From Gemmatimonadota bacterium (GTDB taxonomy: Bacteria > Latescibacterota > UBA2968 > GCA-2709665): a stretch of DNA of 44,568 bases. Numbering within the stretch: position 1 is the first letter of the stretch; every line of letters begins with the position of its first letter. The position numbers and the translations under genes were made by a program. The notes under the pieces were generated by a model. It made no database searches. It was not told the DNA's origin and saw only the letters and a list, made by a program, of their open reading frames with translations. This document shows positions 1 to 9,015 of this stretch, piece after piece. The stretch covers positions 1-44,568 of the forward strand of contig PAQK01000067.1 in NCBI GenBank assembly GCA_002709665.1. The letters are read 5' to 3'.

Positions 1-994
1 GAATCTCATAGAGTTGCCCGTAGACACCGTCTTTAGCGAGAATGTCGATTGTGGCAAGCCCGGCGGTTGCGCTGACCGGATTGCCGTTTGTTGTGCCGCT
101 AACAAAGGTGTAGGGGGCTTTGCTCTTTCGTCTGGGGTCCGCACAGGCGAGTATTTCTGCACGACCACAGATGGCCGCGAGTGGATACCCGCCGCTAATC
201 GTTTTGCCGTATACTGCGAGATCCGGTATGACGCCGTATTTCTCCTGGGCGCCTCCCCAGGCGATCCTGAATCCGGTAACGACTTCGTCGTAGATCAGGA
301 TGACACCGTTTGCCTGAGTGGCTTCTCGGAGCGCCTCCAGAAATCCAGGCTCAGGTGTTAGGGAGCGCTGAAAGGGCTCGACGATTACTGCCGCGAGATC
401 GCCCGCGTATGAGGAGATGAGGTCTGTGGCGGTGTCCGGATCGTTGAAGGGACTGATTAGGACTGTTTGTCCAACCACTCTTGGGATGCCGTGTGAATCC
501 GCGACAGCAATGGGACTGTCGGTGGGCTCGGGTGGTGTCGTGCTTTGTTGAGCGTAGTCGTGAGCACCGTGCCATCCACCTTCGAACTTGAGGATCTTCT
601 CTTTGCCGGTGAATGCTCGCGCCATCCGCAATGCAGAAAAGGTGCCCTCGGTCCCGGAGGAGTTAAATCTGATGGCCTCGCCACACGGAGAAGCCTCGAC
701 AACCCGTTCTGCCAAATGAATAATGGGTTCGTTCAGTCCATAAAAAGTGGATCCCCGGGAGACCTGTGCCTGGACGGCGGAGACGACATCTCTATGTGCG
801 TGCCCTAGAATCATAGGACCCGATCCAAGGACGAAGTCGATGTACTCGCGCCCGGTGACGTCGTATATCTTGCTGCCCTCGCCTCGGTGAAAAACGGTGG
901 CGACTTCGTCCGGCATTCGGAAGCTGCCGAGGCACCCACCTGTGAGATATTGATCGGCCTTTTCGAGCAATCGCTTCAATCCCGTATCGTCCAT
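1..994 (-). CDS. Class III aminotransferase, glutamate-1-semialdehyde 2,1-aminomutase-like (3' end runs off the window)
   Basis: Manual minus-strand translation from ATG at 994 is open to the window edge (absent from the ORF track): MDDTGLKRLLEKADQYLTGGCLGSFRMPDEVATVFHRGEGSKIYDVTGREYIDFVLGSGPMILGHAH...NSSGTEGTFSALRMARAFTG...IYDEVVTGFR...LAVYGKTISGGYPLAA, including the PLP-Lys motif. Confidence 0.9.
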   Translation of the reverse strand, partial: MDDTGLKRLLEKADQYLTGGCLGSFRMPDEVATVFHRGEGSKIYDVTGREYIDFVLGSGPMILGHAHRDVVSAVQAQVSRGSTFYGLNEPIIHLAERVVEASPCGEAIRFNSSGTEGTFSALRMARAFTGKEKILKFEGGWHGAHDYAQQSTTPPEPTDSPIAVADSHGIPRVVGQTVLISPFNDPDTATDLISSYAGDLAAVIVEPFQRSLTPEPGFLEALREATQANGVILIYDEVVTGFRIAWGGAQEKYGVIPDLAVYGKTISGGYPLAAICGRAEILACADPRRKSKAPYTFVSGTTNGNPVSATAGLATIDILAKDGVYGQLYEI

Positions 995-1140
995 CGAAAT
1001 CCTCGTAAAAATTTCAGGTCCCGGTTCTTTTGGACAAGATATTTAAAGGAATGGTGTTTGTCACGTGTTTTAACCTTATTGGTTTGTCAAAGAGCACTCG
1101 GAGACCGTCCAAATACAGCTTGCGCCTCATATTCGGATGT

Positions 1141-1155
1141 GATATCCATGATATC
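1141..1155. promoter_or_regulatory. 15-bp dyad GATATC-CAT-GATATC, possible operator
   Basis: Two palindromic GATATC half-sites separated by 3 nt in the divergent intergenic region between the aminotransferase (-) and the sulfatase (+). Confidence 0.25.
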
Positions 1156-1239
1156 GACACAAAGTGCATAAGTTTTAGGGATTAATAGGGCTTAGTCGAG
1201 AGTTCAGTATCGGAGAAAGCTCGTCTGAACGGAGGGTTT

Positions 1240-2589
1240 ATGGTTTCTGGAGAAAGACCCAATGTGATAGTGTTCTTCACCGATCAACAGAGATGGGATA
1301 CTACTGGTGTCCATGGGAATCCGATGGGATTGACGCCCAATTTTGACGCAATGGCGAGGCGGGGCACCCACGTTGCGAATTCATTCACCTGCGAGCCAGT
1401 CTGCGGCCCCGCAAGATCTTACTGGCAAACAGGGTTGTATGCAACGGAGCCCGGGTGTTTTCGGAACGCGATACCGCTTCCGAAGGACAGGAGAACGCTG
1501 GCACAGTGTTTTGGTGAGTCCGGGTACCAGATCGGATACATTGGGAAATGGCACCTTCATGATTGGGGAACGGTACCCCAGGGAGATCGAGGCGGGTACG
1601 ACTACTGGCTGGCCTCCAACGTGTTGGAGGCGACCTCCGATGCCTATCGTACACGGCTTTACGACGGGGAGTGCAACGCTGTTGACCTGCCTGGTTATAG
1701 GGTGGATGCGGTGACTGATGCGGCGATTCGATACATAGACGGTCACAAGAGCGACCCATTCTTCCTGTTCGTTTCGTACCTAGAGCCGCATCACCAGAAC
1801 CACCTGGACGATTACCCGCCACCAGACGGCTATCGGGAACGATACACCGGCGGGTGGGTGCCGCCAGACCTTGCTGCCCTTGGTGGGTCGGTCCATCAGC
1901 ACCTTGGCGGGTATTACGGTATAGTAAAGCGGCTGGACGAAGCTCTGGGGCGCACTCTGGATGCATTGAAGAGTCTTCATCTTACGGACAACACGGTGGT
2001 GCTTTACACTTCCGATCACGGGTGCCATTTCAGGACAGGGAATTCCGAGTACAAACGTTCGTGTCACGAGGCCTCGATTCGCGTGCCAACAGCCGTTCAG
2101 GGTCCCGGATTTGACGGCGGTGGAATGCTGAGCGACCTGGTGAGCCTGATCGATCTGCCGCCCACTATTCTGGACGCTGCCGGCTTGGACATCCCGGAGG
2201 AGATGCAGGGCAGGTCGATTTTGCCGCTGACACGAGGTGAACGCGAGAATTGGCCGGAAGAGATGTTCGTCCAGATCAGTGAGGCCCAGGTTGGGAGAGC
2301 CGTCCGAACACACCGGTGGAAATATGGTGTGGACGCACCGGATAAGTGTGGGGGACACGATCCTGGATCGGATGTTTATGAGGACCACAACCTGTATGAT
2401 CTGCAGGTGGATCCGTATGAGCTGACGAATCTGGTTGGCGTGGAAGCACACCGGCCCGTTGTGGAAAAGATGAGGGAACGGCTGATCCGCAGAATGGTAG
2501 AGGCGGGAGAAGTGGCGCCGGAGATTCGATCTGCAGAGCTGACGAAGAGTGGTCAGCGAAGGGTTTCGGAAGAGGAGGCGCTGGACTAA
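1240..2589 (+). CDS. Type I sulfatase (Cys-type)
   Basis: RPNVIVFFTDQQRWD N-terminus, C-G-P-A-R (C-x-P-x-R) formylglycine signature, GYIGKWHLHDWG, YTSDHG. Confidence 0.92.
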   Translation: MVSGERPNVIVFFTDQQRWDTTGVHGNPMGLTPNFDAMARRGTHVANSFTCEPVCGPARSYWQTGLYATEPGCFRNAIPLPKDRRTLAQCFGESGYQIGYIGKWHLHDWGTVPQGDRGGYDYWLASNVLEATSDAYRTRLYDGECNAVDLPGYRVDAVTDAAIRYIDGHKSDPFFLFVSYLEPHHQNHLDDYPPPDGYRERYTGGWVPPDLAALGGSVHQHLGGYYGIVKRLDEALGRTLDALKSLHLTDNTVVLYTSDHGCHFRTGNSEYKRSCHEASIRVPTAVQGPGFDGGGMLSDLVSLIDLPPTILDAAGLDIPEEMQGRSILPLTRGERENWPEEMFVQISEAQVGRAVRTHRWKYGVDAPDKCGGHDPGSDVYEDHNLYDLQVDPYELTNLVGVEAHRPVVEKMRERLIRRMVEAGEVAPEIRSAELTKSGQRRVSEEEALD

Positions 2590-2646
2590 CTTGGTGTGCG
2601 GAGAAGGTAATGTGACAACGTAAGCTGGGCCAGAAAGGGGAGCAGG

Positions 2647-3981
2647 GTGCCGGAAGACATGCAAGTGACACGTGACGATGGTTACCGGGGGATCTGGTGG
2701 TGGGACACACCCTCCGAGGATGAGTACAAGTTTGTGTATTACAGTGGTGGCTTCGGGACCTATACGGCCAAGCATATTCCGATGGCGTTTTACGCCGAGG
2801 CGGTAGACCGCACGTTCTTCTGCTACGGAGGGACTTTCAAGGACAAGAACCAGATTCTTGCGATGGTTTCCTACTACGATCACAAAACGGGGACCGTTCC
2901 CCTACCCACGGTGCTTATGGACAAAGGGACAGCGGATGCCCACGATAACCCTGTGCTGATGCTCGATGACGAGGGGTTTGTATGGGTTTTCGTAAGTGCC
3001 CACGGTACCGTCAGACCTGCGTATCTGTGCAAGAGCCGGGAACCCTATTCCATCGAAGCGTTCGATCTTGTTCTGGAAAGGAATTTCTCGTATCCGCAAC
3101 CGTGGCACATACCGGGCAAGGGGTTCCTGTTTCTGCAGACGTTGTATCACGGAGGAAGATTCCTTTTTTTCTCGACGAGCTCTGATGGGATCTCCTGGAC
3201 CAAACCTCGACAACTCTCCGGGATGGCACACGGACACTATCAGGTGAGCTGGTTTTCGGGAGAGAAAGTGGGAACGGCCTTCAACTACCACGCCGAGAAG
3301 AAGCCCGGACCGCCGCGGACGAATCTCTACTATATGGAGACAGGTGATTTCGGTACCTCCTGGCAGAACGCCTCGGGAGCGGATCTTGAGCTCCCCTTGT
3401 CCCAGCCCGAAGGAGAGGCCCTGGTGTTCGATTATGCGTCCCTGGATCTACAGGTGTTCGTGAAAGATGTAAACTTCGATGCCGACGAAAATCCAATTCT
3501 ACTGTACTTGACAAGCACTGGTATGGAGACAGGACCTCAGAACGATCCCAGAATCTGGCATACAGCACGATGGACAGGTGCTGAGTGGGAGATCCGAGAG
3601 GCCTTCAGGTCAGACAACAATTACGACAAGGGTGGGATCCACATTGAGAAAGATGGGACCTGGCGGGTGATCGCGCCGACGGAGACGGGCCCGCAGCTGT
3701 ACAATACCGGGGGAGAGGTGGCGGTTTGGACCAGCGCCGATCAGGGCGGAAATTGGCGGAAGGTTCGTGATGTGACACGGAACAGCAAGTACAATCACAC
3801 CTACGTACGGCGACCCGTGAATGCGCATCCCGACTTCTACGCCTTCTGGGCTGATGGCAATCCACGAGAGGAGTCGGAGTCGCGACTGTACTTCTGTGAT
3901 AGGTCGGGAGAGCGCGTGCACCGGTTACCCTACCTGATGCAGGAAGACGTCGAGAGGCCGGAAAGGGTGTCGCTCGGATGA
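2647..3981 (+). CDS. BNR-repeat-containing (sialidase-fold-like) protein
   Basis: DDGYRGIWWWDTPSEDEYKFVYYSGGFGTYTAKHIPMAFYAE and repeated WTSADQGGNW-like blocks; GTG start; ends in an ATGA overlap with the next gene. Confidence 0.75.
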   Translation: MPEDMQVTRDDGYRGIWWWDTPSEDEYKFVYYSGGFGTYTAKHIPMAFYAEAVDRTFFCYGGTFKDKNQILAMVSYYDHKTGTVPLPTVLMDKGTADAHDNPVLMLDDEGFVWVFVSAHGTVRPAYLCKSREPYSIEAFDLVLERNFSYPQPWHIPGKGFLFLQTLYHGGRFLFFSTSSDGISWTKPRQLSGMAHGHYQVSWFSGEKVGTAFNYHAEKKPGPPRTNLYYMETGDFGTSWQNASGADLELPLSQPEGEALVFDYASLDLQVFVKDVNFDADENPILLYLTSTGMETGPQNDPRIWHTARWTGAEWEIREAFRSDNNYDKGGIHIEKDGTWRVIAPTETGPQLYNTGGEVAVWTSADQGGNWRKVRDVTRNSKYNHTYVRRPVNAHPDFYAFWADGNPREESESRLYFCDRSGERVHRLPYLMQEDVERPERVSLG

Positions 3982-5216
3982 ATAAGTGCATTCTGGAGCA
4001 CGATATCAACTGGCACGATGCCTGCGGCAATTGCGACTACAGATTCGGGGTCGACGGTTTTTTGGAGATGAATGGCGATCGCGAACGGGTTTGCTGCTCT
4101 CGGTATCTGAGGGAGCCGATCGTTGATGGTAAGGGCGCGGTGGAACTGAATCTACGCCTCGTAATGGGTGTTCCGGATCAATCAGACCGATATGTGATTT
4201 GTCTGTATGACGACGAGAACATTTGCCTGGCCACCTGTCTGGTATGTCGGGACGATGGCAGAATCCTGTTTGGTTCACGTGAGGGCGAATTCGATTCGGG
4301 TAATGTGGTGACCTTCCTGGGGGGGAGACGCTACGCTGACACCTCTCTTCAAAAATGGTATGTGGTGGAGACGGACGAACACACTCTGAGGTTTTCGGAT
4401 TTCAACTTTTCGGACAGAACACTCAAGTTCAGACTGGATGAGGGGAGTCATGTAGCAGTCCCATTCGAGAATGCGGGGAGATCGGTCTCGCGTGTTGAGT
4501 TGTCCACCGAGGAGATTGGCAATGGCAGACGTCTGAGACTGGCACGGTACGCACAATACTTCTCAGATTCGGTGATCGACGAGGAGACATTCAAGGTGGA
4601 CTGGTCTCCGGTCCCTGCACCGGAAGATGGGATGCCGGACGACAACGTGTGCGAGAGCAAGTTGCGACCGGTTGATAACAAGTGGCTTGAGGTGACGACA
4701 AAGTACGGGTTTGTGACAACAACGATTCCCGCGACTCCCAGAGGCGTATTCGAGTTCGATTTGAAAATGCCCGACGTGAGCCAGGAAGGCTGCGTAATCC
4801 TGGGTGAGTTCGACGGCACCATAAAAGGGTTCAGGAAGATTCACACGGGAATCCTGGTAGATCGCATTACAGTCTCACCGGTGGGTGGGGGATACGTGCC
4901 GTTCGACAAGCCGATTCGACCTGTAGACGATGAGGTCTATCGGTTCCACATCGCGTGGGACCGTGCCGACAACACCCAGCGAATCTGGGTGAACGGTGTG
5001 CAACAAACGCTGAATGGCAAAGCTGAGATCGAAATCTATGGGGATTGGAGTACGCCAAAGCATCTCGTTCAAGGTATCGATACACTTTGCCTGCATCCTG
5101 GATTGGCGGGGACTGTGAGATTGACGTCGATTCAGAAGGCGAGGGGAACAGATATCGTTCAAGAGACTGAGCCATTAAAAACGTACTGGGGAAGATTCAG
5201 GGTCTACGAATCCTGA
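3978..5216 (+). CDS. Uncharacterised protein, possibly glycan-binding (concanavalin-like) domains
   Basis: 412-aa ORF with ATGA start/stop overlap with the BNR gene; no catalytic motif recognised. Confidence 0.7.
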   Translation: MNKCILEHDINWHDACGNCDYRFGVDGFLEMNGDRERVCCSRYLREPIVDGKGAVELNLRLVMGVPDQSDRYVICLYDDENICLATCLVCRDDGRILFGSREGEFDSGNVVTFLGGRRYADTSLQKWYVVETDEHTLRFSDFNFSDRTLKFRLDEGSHVAVPFENAGRSVSRVELSTEEIGNGRRLRLARYAQYFSDSVIDEETFKVDWSPVPAPEDGMPDDNVCESKLRPVDNKWLEVTTKYGFVTTTIPATPRGVFEFDLKMPDVSQEGCVILGEFDGTIKGFRKIHTGILVDRITVSPVGGGYVPFDKPIRPVDDEVYRFHIAWDRADNTQRIWVNGVQQTLNGKAEIEIYGDWSTPKHLVQGIDTLCLHPGLAGTVRLTSIQKARGTDIVQETEPLKTYWGRFRVYES

Positions 5217-5237
5217 GTCCTGGGCAGAGGGTAGCCG

Positions 5238-6263
5238 ATGAAGATTGTGTACACCGAAAAACACAGCCGGCATCATCCACCGTCCCAGTTTCTTGGAAAC
5301 GGGATGTATCCCTATCCCGAAATACCGGATCGGCTGGAGGCCATTCTCCTCTCAATATGGGGGTCGGATCGCAACGAGATTTTGCCGCCGAATGCCTATT
5401 CGATGGACCCGATCGCCGAGGTGCACGACGAGGGCTACCTCCAGTACCTCGAAGGTGTCCACAAAGCGTGGGCTCAGGCAGGAGGGGGGTCGGATGCGGG
5501 GCTGATTCCGGACACGTTCGCGATGAGAACACTGAATGGCCGGCCGGAGGATCTGGTACATCAGGCTGGCTATTACTGTTTTGAGACGCAGACACCTGTA
5601 ATGGAGCAGACGTTCGAGGTGGCCAGGGAGGCGAGCTTTTGCGCACTGACCGGGTCAGACCTGCTGCTGTCCGGCGAGCCCTCCGTCTACGCGCTGTGCC
5701 GCCCGCCCGGACACCACGCCGGGAGAGATGTGTATGGCGGCTATTGCTATCTGAATCACGCTGCGATCGCGGCACGTTACCTGTCGAGCGAAGGACGTGT
5801 CGCGGTTCTGGACATTGACTATCACCACGGGAATGGCACTCAGAGTATTTTCTATGATTCCAACGCTGTGATGTTTGTTTCCATTCACGCAGACCCGAAC
5901 AGAAAGTATCCCTTTTTCAGTGGTTTTGAGGATGAGAAGGGCGAGGGCCCTGGGTTGGGAAACAATCTGAATGTTCCTCTGGGTCCAGACGTGAATGAAG
6001 CTGAGTATTTGAGCGTCCTAGATTCAGCGATCGATAGGATTCAGACCTTCGACCCTGCGTTTTCTGTGATTTCACTGGGGGTTGACACCCACCGGAATGA
6101 TCCTCTGGGTGATTTCGATATCGAGGTGAGTTCTTTTGGCGAATTCGGAAAGCGGCTGCGTGGCTTGGCGGTTCCCACACTGATTGTACAGGAGGGCGGC
6201 TACGATTTGCTTTCGTTGGGCGCCTGCGTGGCGGGTTTCCTGAATGGAATTGAGGGTTCGTGA
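5238..6263 (+). CDS. Histone deacetylase superfamily / acetylpolyamine amidohydrolase-like
   Basis: RPPGHHAG, GGYCYLNHAAIAA, VLDIDYHHGNGTQ and VISLGVDTH motifs. Confidence 0.92.
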   Translation: MKIVYTEKHSRHHPPSQFLGNGMYPYPEIPDRLEAILLSIWGSDRNEILPPNAYSMDPIAEVHDEGYLQYLEGVHKAWAQAGGGSDAGLIPDTFAMRTLNGRPEDLVHQAGYYCFETQTPVMEQTFEVAREASFCALTGSDLLLSGEPSVYALCRPPGHHAGRDVYGGYCYLNHAAIAARYLSSEGRVAVLDIDYHHGNGTQSIFYDSNAVMFVSIHADPNRKYPFFSGFEDEKGEGPGLGNNLNVPLGPDVNEAEYLSVLDSAIDRIQTFDPAFSVISLGVDTHRNDPLGDFDIEVSSFGEFGKRLRGLAVPTLIVQEGGYDLLSLGACVAGFLNGIEGS

Positions 6264-6301
6264 AAGGGGGAGCAGACGGATACTAGCGGAGAGGAGAGAT
6301 T

Positions 6302-7054
6302 ATGATTATGGCCGAAATGACATCCCCGGAGATTGATGCTTTGCCCCGTGACGTTGTTGTTCTAATTCCCGTGGCGTCTTGCGAACAACACAGCTACCAT
6401 TTGCCGGTATTCACGGACAGTATGATCGGTGGCGAGGTTGCGAGACGAGTCCACGAGCGCTGTCCGGACGATGTACTGGTTCTGCCCGTCGAGTGGCTTG
6501 GGTATTCACAGCACCATATCCGATATTCCGGTACGGTGAGTGCAATCTCGGAAACACACTTGCTGCTGATGATGGACATCGTGGCCTCGATGGTTGGGCA
6601 CGGGTTCAAGAAGATTTTGATCCAGAACAGCCACGGCGGGAACGGCTCGAATGTCTCCGTACTACTCCAGCGATTAATGGAGCGATTTCAGAATGAAGAG
6701 GCGGAGTTCTACTCGCGCTGGGCGTGGGCGTCTGGGGAGAAGCTGAACGAAATCCGTGAATTGGGTGGCGGAGGTTCAGGACACGCAGGTGAAACGGAGA
6801 CGTCGATGATTATGGCGATTCGTCCGGATCTTGTGCGCACTGATCGGTTGGATGCAGACGGCGAACGGGACGGGATGCGTGTATCAGGTGTGGCGTCGTA
6901 CCATCGCTTCGATCAGCGGACGGAACACGGTGGCGTTGGAGATCCACGATCGGCCACGGCAGAAAAGGGAGAGCGTTTTTTTGATGCCTCTGCAGATGAA
7001 ATTGCCGACCACGTGAGAGAAATTCGTGCTTTGAGGCCATTTGAAAGAGGATAG
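6302..7054 (+). CDS. Creatininase / creatinine amidohydrolase family protein
   Basis: VVLIPVASCEQHSYHLPVFTDS, NSHGGNGSNV and GSGHAGETETS motifs. Confidence 0.9.
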   Translation: MIMAEMTSPEIDALPRDVVVLIPVASCEQHSYHLPVFTDSMIGGEVARRVHERCPDDVLVLPVEWLGYSQHHIRYSGTVSAISETHLLLMMDIVASMVGHGFKKILIQNSHGGNGSNVSVLLQRLMERFQNEEAEFYSRWAWASGEKLNEIRELGGGGSGHAGETETSMIMAIRPDLVRTDRLDADGERDGMRVSGVASYHRFDQRTEHGGVGDPRSATAEKGERFFDASADEIADHVREIRALRPFERG

Positions 7055-7126
7055 TGGGTTGGGCATAGTTGACGAAGAACATTACGCGTTTGATGGATGT
7101 CTCCCCTGGACTGAACAAGAAGTAAG

Positions 7127-7155
7127 TTGACCCTGACAGGCTTTGCTGGTATGTT
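7127..7155 (+). promoter_or_regulatory. Sigma70-like promoter (TTGACC-N17-TATGTT)
   Basis: TTGACC at 7127-7132, 17-nt spacer, TATGTT at 7150-7155, about 45 nt upstream of the aldolase ATG. Confidence 0.45.
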
Positions 7156-7198
7156 GTGCGTCCCATTAGCATACTTCAATTGGTTTGGAGGGATTTTC

Positions 7199-7993
7199 AT
7201 GCGCAGCAATAAACTTCGTGAATTAATGAAAGCGGAGAAACCAAGCCTGGGCACTCACGTGCACAGCCCCTGGCCGTCGGTCATTGAGATGGTGGGGATA
7301 TCCGGGATGTTTGATTACGTAGAATATGTCGCGGAGTACGCGCCGTTCGATCTCCACACGTTTGACAACATTGGTCGTGCAGTAGACATGTTCGATGAGA
7401 TGTCTTCGATGATCAAGGTGGAGCAGGAGCCAAGGGGTCACATTGCTTCGAGAGCAATCGGGGGTGGCATACAGAATATTTTGTTTGCCGATGTCCGGAC
7501 AGTCGAGGATGTGGAGGATTGTGTGCGTTCCGTGAGAGCCGAAACGCCGGACTCAGGAGGAAGGCACGGCGCAAGTATGCGTCGCAATGTGCGGTTCGGT
7601 ATGGATGCCGGTCAGCCGGCATTTGTGGAAGCGATGGATGACGCGGTTGTCGCGATTATGATTGAAAAGGCGCCAGCCGTGGAAAGCCTGGAAGCATTGC
7701 TGTCCGTGAAGGGCGTAGATATGGTGCAGTTTGGGCCGGCGGACTACTCGATGAGCCTGGGATTGGCAGGAGAATTCGGTCATCCGAAAGTAAAGGAGGC
7801 CGAAAAGTTCGTGATCGAGACCTGCCTGAAGATGGGCGTGGCACCAAGGGCGGAGATCGGGCTTCCCGACCAGGCCAAACGCTACCTGGATATGGGTGTG
7901 CGACACTTCTGTATGGGCACCGAAGTGAGCATCTTGATGAACTGGTTCAGGACCCAGGGCGAGGAGATGAAGAAGGTGTTGCAGGGCGCGTAG
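7199..7993 (+). CDS. HpcH/HpaI aldolase / citrate lyase family protein
   Basis: In-frame ATG preceded by GGAGGG; MVQFGPADYSMSLGL and RHFCMGTEVSIL motifs. The track's start at 7127 overlaps the putative -35 box. Confidence 0.88.
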   Translation: MRSNKLRELMKAEKPSLGTHVHSPWPSVIEMVGISGMFDYVEYVAEYAPFDLHTFDNIGRAVDMFDEMSSMIKVEQEPRGHIASRAIGGGIQNILFADVRTVEDVEDCVRSVRAETPDSGGRHGASMRRNVRFGMDAGQPAFVEAMDDAVVAIMIEKAPAVESLEALLSVKGVDMVQFGPADYSMSLGLAGEFGHPKVKEAEKFVIETCLKMGVAPRAEIGLPDQAKRYLDMGVRHFCMGTEVSILMNWFRTQGEEMKKVLQGA

Positions 7994-8017
7994 GCTATAC
8001 TGGAAGGCCAAAGAAAA

Positions 8018-8071
8018 CAAAGGTGCGTAAGTTTGAGAGATGGTTTTGGGTCTCCGCTTGCGCACCTTTTT
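8018..8071 (+). terminator. Rho-independent terminator after the HpcH aldolase
   Basis: AAAGGTGCGTAAG...CTTGCGCACCTTTTT, a long stem (one G-U pair) with terminal T-run. Confidence 0.8.
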
Positions 8072-8434
8072 AGATCTCCCTGACCGGAAGACTCGGTGAA
8101 ACAGTGGGAGGTCAGCGCCAGGGAATTATCCAGGTCAACAAAAAGAGAATTGAGCTACTTCCTGGCTGTCAGTAACGAACGGTTGCTATCAGGATACAGT
8201 GTGTCCAACAGGTTGGGTATCGTTCTGATTCTGGTGCGAGGGATTGCCTGCAACTTGACATTGTCATTTTTCTACGGTTAATTTTGTTTGGAATCCGGAA
8301 ATGGGTAAATCACACTGAATCTCACGAAGAAAAAAGCCGTCTATGCTTGTCGTTGACCATTAGATCCCAGCACGTTTGGTAAACCATCCCCTCCACGTTC
8401 CATTGGTACCCTTTTCTGTGGCAAGGAGGATGTT

Positions 8435-8818
8435 ATGGGCCAAGTTTTTTACCAAGGCGGCGTTTTCATTTGGCCGCTTCTGCTGCTGGCAGTAGTCATT
8501 GTCGTGCTGTCTGGGAAGAGGATTCTTGAACTGTCCAGGACGACATCTCTAGGCGAAAAGCGACTGGATGGCGGGTTCAACTCAATTCTGTTTTGGGGAT
8601 GCGTCAGTCTTGTGGTTGGTTTTCTAGGACACTACCTGGGTGTGTATGGGGCCTCGGGTTGCATCGTAAAAGCGGAGAGCGTCTCCCCATCCCTTATGGC
8701 CGCAGGTTATCAGGTGTCCCTGTCCACGATTATCTTCGGGATGCTGATCTTTTTGTTTTCAGCAGTGATTTGGTATTTCCTGCAATGGCGATACCAGAAG
8801 CTGGCAAAGTCGGGCTAA
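8435..8818 (+). CDS. Small MotA/TolQ/ExbB-like membrane protein (127 aa)
   Basis: RBS gcaaggagga; three hydrophobic segments (FIWPLLLLAVVIVVL; FWGCVSLVVGFLGHYLGVYGA; VSLSTIIFGMLIFLFSAVIWYFL). Confidence 0.7.
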   Translation: MGQVFYQGGVFIWPLLLLAVVIVVLSGKRILELSRTTSLGEKRLDGGFNSILFWGCVSLVVGFLGHYLGVYGASGCIVKAESVSPSLMAAGYQVSLSTIIFGMLIFLFSAVIWYFLQWRYQKLAKSG

Positions 8819-8890
8819 GTCCGACCAATAGAGAGTCGATCATCACCTACGCGATCTGATCGAGTCTCCAACTTAATATGAGTATGACTG

Positions 8891-8922
8891 GCAGCCACAG
8901 GATGTGGCTGCTTTCGTGTTTT
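8891..8922 (+). terminator. Rho-independent terminator
   Basis: GCAGCCAC-AGGAT-GTGGCTGC followed by TTTCGTGTTTT. Confidence 0.7.
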
Positions 8923-9015
8923 GGGGACAAAGGTATATAGCCACACAATATTTAGATGAGAGAATACTGCTGGATGCATTCAGTTAAACACATTCGCGCC
9001 ATTCATGGGTGATTC

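Noticed and set aside
1780-2883. Long antisense ORF (367 aa, minus)
   Set aside because: Shadow of the sulfatase and BNR genes, low-complexity composition, no recognisable motifs. The same applies to 40356-41141 and 41711-42796 (minus).
8096-8281. 61-aa ORF between the aldolase terminator and the MotA-like gene
   Set aside because: No RBS, no motif and no supporting evidence.
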